From Candidatus Heimdallarchaeota archaeon (GTDB lineage Archaea; Asgardarchaeota; Heimdallarchaeia; JABLTI01): DNA of 8,707 bases. The DNA lies in assembly GCA_023128635.1 (NCBI GenBank), contig JAGMDP010000163.1:1-8707 (forward strand), read 5' to 3'. The first letter of the stretch is position 1; every line of letters starts with the position of its first letter. Made by a program: the position numbers and the translations under genes. Positions 6,103 to 8,707 of the stretch are shown piece by piece. The notes beneath the pieces were generated by a model that saw only the letters and a program-made list of their open reading frames with translations, did not search any database and was not told the DNA's origin.

Positions 6103-6228
6103 TTGATTAATGAAAAATTGATCATCAATCACCGCTGCAAATGTTCCAAACGAGTAAGAATGCTGATGGTAAAATATAATCATCAGAGATCAAGATATGG
6201 TGCCTGCTCTGCAGGTATCAAAACTTGA
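6103..6228 (+). CDS. Possible 41-residue Cys/Arg-rich ORF (zinc-ribbon-like or relic)
   Basis: An open frame from a TTG at 6103 to TGA at 6226-6228 encodes NHRCKCSKRVRMLMVKY (9-25), then SRYGACSAGIKT. CxC at 12-14 and a Cys at 35 in an Arg/Lys-rich context resemble half of a zinc-ribbon, but a fourth Cys is missing. There is no ribosome site and no ATG near the start; the frame opens at a TAA at 6082-6084, 18 bases before the TTG. Composition is somewhat richer in G+C than the flanks. It may be a tail fragment of a lost gene. Confidence 0.2.
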   Translation: MINEKLIINHRCKCSKRVRMLMVKYNHQRSRYGACSAGIKT

Positions 6229-6230
6229 TA
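6203..6230. repeat. Two adjacent small hairpins
   Basis: CCTGC-TCT-GCAGG (6203-6215) is followed immediately by TATCAA-AAC-TTGATA (6216-6230). Both stems are perfect with 3-base loops. They lie beyond the T-tract that ends the leftward operon, and on the plus strand they close the 41-codon ORF. They could stabilise an RNA end or mark a plus-strand transcript end, but no T-run follows them on the plus strand. Confidence 0.4.
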
Positions 6231-6232
6231 AT

Positions 6233-6267
6233 AAAAAAAAAAGAGGGTTAATGGATTGCCCATTAAC
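6233..6267 (-). terminator. Intrinsic-style terminator of the padR-HAAS operon
   Basis: On the minus strand GTTAATGG (6260-6267) and CCATTAAC (6247-6254) form a perfect 8-bp stem around a 5-base loop. They are followed by CCTC and a run of ten T (6233-6242). The stop codon of the membrane protein (6263-6265) lies inside the stem. Archaeal RNA polymerase stops at T-runs, so this is a convincing end for the operon; the hairpin may add stability. Confidence 0.75.
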
Positions 6268-7534
6268 GATAGATTTCTACTTCTCTCATCGGAAATCCTT
6301 CTGTTTCTAGTTTTGCAATTCTAGACAATTCAGATATGATACTGAGCGCATTTATGCCGATAATGACATAGACAATTATTTGCAATACGAGGAAGGTAGT
6401 ACTTTGATCCCACCAATACCAATCAACATTAGTAACTAACCAATTGATTTTACTTAAAACCTCTTGGTGGATTCCATCATATTCAAAGACTGTTCTTATT
6501 AGTGAAAGCCATAATGGAATGTATACTGCTTTTGGAAAGATACTGAGAAACATTAATCCTTGTTGTAATCGTAAGAGTCTACCAACTAATGCTTGTAGAA
6601 ATCTGATTATTCCGATCACTAAAGATATACCACCAAGAATTACTAACCAATATCTTAATGGCGATGTGCCCATGAAATCAAACAATGGTAGAAATGGCAT
6701 TACTACAAGTGCAGTTCCAAATACCATGCCGGTAATTCCTTCAGACAAGTAGTTTCGTCCTAGATCGCGTTTGTATTTAACAACTCTTTCTGGTCCTGGA
6801 GTTATCTTTTCTCTGATTACTCTTGGTTCTTTGACTATGATAGTTTCTTTGACAATCTTTGGAGCGGCAATTGTTACTGTTGTTTCAGTTGGAGTTGATT
6901 CTTGGAAAGTTTTAGCTGCAGCTTCTGATTTAGCATCAGTAGCTTCGGTTGTTTCCTTTGGTCTTGTTTCAAAAAACCTTCGAATTGTTGATGGTAGTCT
7001 TGATGTAAACCGGCTGAAATCTTCTGGTAGATAGCCTTCCTTTGATAAATATACAAATTGAATTGTAATAAGAACCAAAGTAATTGCTATACTAATGAAA
7101 ATTCCTTGGAAGAAGTCTCCAAAAACCTCGCGAGCAGTAGTAGTACCGATAAAGCTGAATAACAACCCTATAAAATTAAAACCAACTAAAACTGCACCAA
7201 CAATGATTAGGATCTTAGTATAAATCGGGAATAATTCTTCAGTGATAAAGTACTTTGGTTTTCCACGCCGTTTGTATTCACCTGCGATTTTGCTAGGTGA
7301 ACCCATCTGATCAATTACTAATTCGATTTGTTCTTCAGAAGGTTCTCCGCCTTCGGCTAATTCAGTCGCACGATCCCAAATATGAGTTTCTAATTCCTCT
7401 AAAATGTCTTTGATATTATCTTTTTCGTCTTTTAACCAAAACGGTAATTTCCTTTCAACGTCATAAAGAAAAGTCTTAATCAATTCTTGTCGTTCATCAG
7501 AATCATTACTGTAATTGTTTTTTTCGTTACTCAT
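6263..7534 (-). CDS. HAAS-domain polytopic membrane protein, partner of the PadR regulator
   Basis: The 423-residue protein begins with a soluble helical domain (about 17-95) containing FLYDVERKLPFWLKDEKDNI, an ELETHIWDRA segment and QMGSPSKIAGEYKRRGKPKY. These are features of the HAAS domain, which is often encoded next to PadR regulators. Membrane helices follow at about 104-128 and 142-163. A Thr/Glu/Ala-rich linker (185-245) is probably disordered. Four more helices lie at about 268-288, 294-314, 328-347 and 381-402. It starts 2 bases after the padR stop, and its GGTGA site (7541-7545) lies inside the end of padR, so translation is likely coupled. A role in sensing or controlling membrane state together with the regulator is inferred from context; no enzyme motif is seen. 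Confidence 0.8.
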   Translation of the reverse strand: MSNEKNNYSNDSDERQELIKTFLYDVERKLPFWLKDEKDNIKDILEELETHIWDRATELAEGGEPSEEQIELVIDQMGSPSKIAGEYKRRGKPKYFITEELFPIYTKILIIVGAVLVGFNFIGLLFSFIGTTTAREVFGDFFQGIFISIAITLVLITIQFVYLSKEGYLPEDFSRFTSRLPSTIRRFFETRPKETTEATDAKSEAAAKTFQESTPTETTVTIAAPKIVKETIIVKEPRVIREKITPGPERVVKYKRDLGRNYLSEGITGMVFGTALVVMPFLPLFDFMGTSPLRYWLVILGGISLVIGIIRFLQALVGRLLRLQQGLMFLSIFPKAVYIPLWLSLIRTVFEYDGIHQEVLSKINWLVTNVDWYWWDQSTTFLVLQIIVYVIIGINALSIISELSRIAKLETEGFPMREVEIYR

Positions 7535-7536
7535 TT

Positions 7537-8067
7537 TTACTCACCTTGTGTCTTTAATTCTTCAATGTATAACCCGCATACTTCACAGAATTTTGCAAAA
7601 TCATCAAGCTTAATCTTGTTTGCACAATTTGGGCAATACATGAACCTGTCTTCAGGTAGCTTGATTTGATAATCCATAATTGGGGACATCGCTTCTAAAA
7701 GTTTGGCGAAAAAGCCAGACATATGATTTAGCAACTTTATTCCTTCTTCTGTGAGAATATAGTATTTTCTTGGGCGACCACCGAGCTCTTTTTTCTCTGA
7801 GGATAGCACTCCATCTTTCTCCATTTTTCTTAATAATGGATACAATGTTCCTTCTTCAATTATCATTACTTTCTTTGTTTCTTCTTCTAGTTCCTTTAAA
7901 AGCTGGTATCCATAGATTCCATCTCTTGGATAACGTTTGATAATTTGCAACACTGCTACTGTTGAAATCCCACGTAGAAGCTCTGATTCAAAGCTTTCCA
8001 CATAGGTTCTGAAGTGATCAGTTCCGATGAGTGCTTCCGGATGAAATGTTTTTACTTTTTTTAACAC
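7537..8067 (-). CDS. PadR-family transcriptional regulator with C-terminal zinc ribbon
   Basis: The 176-residue protein has a winged helix-turn-helix at about 30-110: YGYQLLKELEE (52-62), EEGTLYPLLRKMEKDGVLSS (71-90) and GGRPRKYYILTEEG (96-109), the PadR recognition helix and wing. The usual dimerising C-terminal helix (110-135) is followed by a rubredoxin-type zinc ribbon, CPNC (145-148) and CEVC (161-164), an unusual tail for this family. The start is set at GTG 8067 because GGTGA (8074-8078) lies 5 bases upstream; a GTG at 8076 would overlap that site. PadR proteins usually repress and autoregulate. Overlapping inverted repeats and a TATA box precede the gene, and the HAAS membrane gene follows with a 2-base gap. 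The inducer is unknown; the ribbon suggests metal or redox influence, which is inference. Confidence 0.88.
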   Translation of the reverse strand: MLKKVKTFHPEALIGTDHFRTYVESFESELLRGISTVAVLQIIKRYPRDGIYGYQLLKELEEETKKVMIIEEGTLYPLLRKMEKDGVLSSEKKELGGRPRKYYILTEEGIKLLNHMSGFFAKLLEAMSPIMDYQIKLPEDRFMYCPNCANKIKLDDFAKFCEVCGLYIEELKTQGE

Positions 8068-8073
8068 TCGATT

Positions 8074-8078
8074 CACCT
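8074..8078 (-). promoter_or_regulatory. Ribosome binding site deciding the padR start
   Basis: GGTGA on the minus strand is 5 bases before GTG 8067 and overlaps the alternative GTG at 8076. The same GGTGA precedes the next gene at 7541-7545, which supports choosing 8067. Confidence 0.6.
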
Positions 8079-8093
8079 TTTTTTGTGTTCTTT

Positions 8094-8144
8094 TTGTAGT
8101 ATTCTCGGAACACTATCCGAGCAATACTATAATACGTATAGTAT
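8094..8144. promoter_or_regulatory. Candidate PadR operator: overlapping inverted repeats with TAGTAT half-sites
   Basis: Repeat 1 pairs TAGTATT-CTCGG (8097-8108) with CCGAG-C-AATACTA (8117-8129): 12 pairs, one bulged C and an 8-base spacer. Repeat 2 pairs ATACTATA (8124-8131) with TATAGTAT (8137-8144) around ATACG, with the palindrome ATACGTAT at its centre. The TAGTAT unit therefore occurs three times, at 8097, 8139 and inverted at 8124-8129. ATAC-N8-GTAT (8124-8139) has the spacing of known PadR operators (ATGT-N8-ACAT) with other bases. The site spans the predicted start of padR transcription. Confidence 0.6.
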
Positions 8145-8150
8145 AACCCG

Positions 8151-8158
8151 TATATAAA
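8151..8158 (-). promoter_or_regulatory. TATA box of the padR-HAAS operon
   Basis: Reads TTTATATA on the minus strand, matching the archaeal consensus. Initiation about 25 bases away (8128-8130) falls between the two inverted repeats, so a bound repressor would block polymerase entry. On the plus strand the same bases read TATATAAA, but the next rightward gene starts 66 bases on and has a nearer box. Confidence 0.6.
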
Positions 8159-8193
8159 GATAGCTTTTAGCATGAAAAATGCAAGCTGGAAAA

Positions 8194-8201
8194 GTTTTAA
8201 T
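8194..8201 (+). promoter_or_regulatory. Weak TATA-like box before the nuclease gene
   Basis: GTTTTAAT is preceded by GGAAAA and lies about 27 bases before the ATG at 8224. It would give a leaderless transcript, and no ribosome site is visible. Confidence 0.35.
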
Positions 8202-8223
8202 GAAAAATTAGACAAGAAATAGT

Positions 8224-8707
8224 ATGCGCTTTCTGGCTATTGCGGACACACACCTAGGATACGAGACTGGGAAAACACCACAGGCAAGGAAATTCGTATA
8301 TGAACGAATGTTTAGAGTGTTTGAAGAGATAAAACAAATAGCAAAAAGAGAGAAGGTTGATTACATTCTTCATGGAGGAGACATCTTTAATCGAAGCAAA
8401 CCCCGGAAAAAAGTAGTTACTAGAGCATACAAACTCATTGAGGACATTCTTTCGGAGGATATTGGATTTATTATTGCTCCAGGGAATCATGAGAGATCCA
8501 TCTTACCAGACACGCTCCTAAGATTTCATCCAAAGAGTCATTTCTTTTCTGATTTCGCAGCCATAGATTTAGGAGAATGTTTACTCATAGGTTTTCCATA
8601 TTCAAACAATATTTCAAAGCTAATAGATGAGAAACTCTCACTAGTCTTAAAGAAACATAAAGATAAACCTTGTATAATTCTGTGTCATCAATTATTTGAT
8701 GGAGCAG
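8224..8707 (+). CDS. mre11: Mre11/SbcD-like DNA repair metallophosphoesterase, N-terminal part (runs off window)
   Basis: The 161 visible residues open with MRFLAIADTHLGYETGK, carrying the DxH metal motif (D8, H10). HGGDIFNRSKP (50-60, GD motif), PGNHER (86-91, GNHE motif) and LCHQLFDGA (153-161, the next catalytic His) follow. The order and spacing match the calcineurin-like phosphoesterase domain of Mre11/SbcD nucleases, which process DNA ends with Rad50 as partner. DTHLGY and GGDIFN are Mre11-like rather than generic. The ATG is the first start after a TAG at 8220-8222 in the same leader region, and is probably leaderless. The capping domain and any downstream rad50 lie outside the window, so the Mre11 name is likely but not certain. 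Divergent from padR with 156 bases between starts. Confidence 0.85.
   Translation, partial: MRFLAIADTHLGYETGKTPQARKFVYERMFRVFEEIKQIAKREKVDYILHGGDIFNRSKPRKKVVTRAYKLIEDILSEDIGFIIAPGNHERSILPDTLLRFHPKSHFFSDFAAIDLGECLLIGFPYSNNISKLIDEKLSLVLKKHKDKPCIILCHQLFDGA

Larger units (their letters stand above)
5410..6262. other. Gene-poor spacer with relics, small ORFs and hairpins
   Basis: About 850 bases hold no full-sized gene. From left to right they hold the methyltransferase promoter, two copies of TGGAAGATAA about 50 bases apart (5466-5475 and 5517-5526), a promoter with an interrupted ABC-ATPase start, a promoter-like box and hairpin before two 34-codon ORFs, a possible 41-codon Cys/Arg-rich ORF, two adjacent small hairpins, and the terminator of the leftward operon. 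Confidence 0.6.

Noticed and set aside
8172..8222. Sixteen-codon ORF just before the nuclease gene
   Set aside because: It overlaps the weak promoter and has no ribosome site; it would have to be read from a TATA box whose start point falls inside it.
8254..8490. Open frame antisense to the nuclease gene
   Set aside because: The plus strand carries the ordered metallophosphoesterase motifs, so this frame is a shadow.

Overview
This looks like a chromosomal segment from an AT-rich archaeon (about one third G+C by eye). The signs are TATA-type boxes 22-30 bases before several starts, nearly leaderless genes, GGTGA/GAGGT ribosome-binding sites, frequent N-glycosylation sequons in a membrane-anchored protein, and an Mre11/SbcD-like nuclease. 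An uncultivated lineage such as Asgard or another mesophilic group is plausible, but the window does not prove it.

Layout. 1-272 (-) is the N-terminal part of an NAD-dependent epimerase/dehydratase. 273-672 is intergenic; it holds divergent promoters and a G+C-richer, hairpin-rich stretch that could be an unassigned structured RNA or a long leader. 673-1569 (+) is a metallo-beta-lactamase-fold hydrolase with a helical, TPR-like tail. It converges on, and overlaps by 4 bases, 1566-2060 (-), a TrmO/TsaA-type tRNA methyltransferase. 2176-2772 (+) is a membrane-anchored extracellular protein of unknown function. 2815-4617 (+) is an MFS transporter with a long charged helical C-terminal tail. 4627-5409 (-) is a class I SAM methyltransferase that converges on the transporter.

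5410-6262 is the main non-coding or eroded stretch. It holds a promoter plus a stop-interrupted ABC-ATPase N-terminus (about 5636-5760), two tandem 34-residue lysine-rich small ORFs with leader signals (5840-6072), a possible 41-residue Cys/Arg-rich ORF (6103-6228), small hairpins, and a strong minus-strand terminator.

6263-8067 (-) is a two-gene operon: a PadR-family regulator with a C-terminal zinc ribbon, followed with a 2-base gap by a HAAS-domain polytopic membrane protein. Its control region (8081-8160) has a TATA box and overlapping inverted repeats that reuse a TAGTAT half-site, a good candidate autoregulatory operator. 8224-8707 (+) is the start of an Mre11/SbcD-like metallophosphoesterase that runs off the window.

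Best-supported unit: the PadR/HAAS operon, read as a regulator paired with a membrane partner and probably autoregulated. Most novel leads: the tandem 34-residue ORFs, the hairpin-rich stretch 299-540, and the operator architecture upstream of padR.
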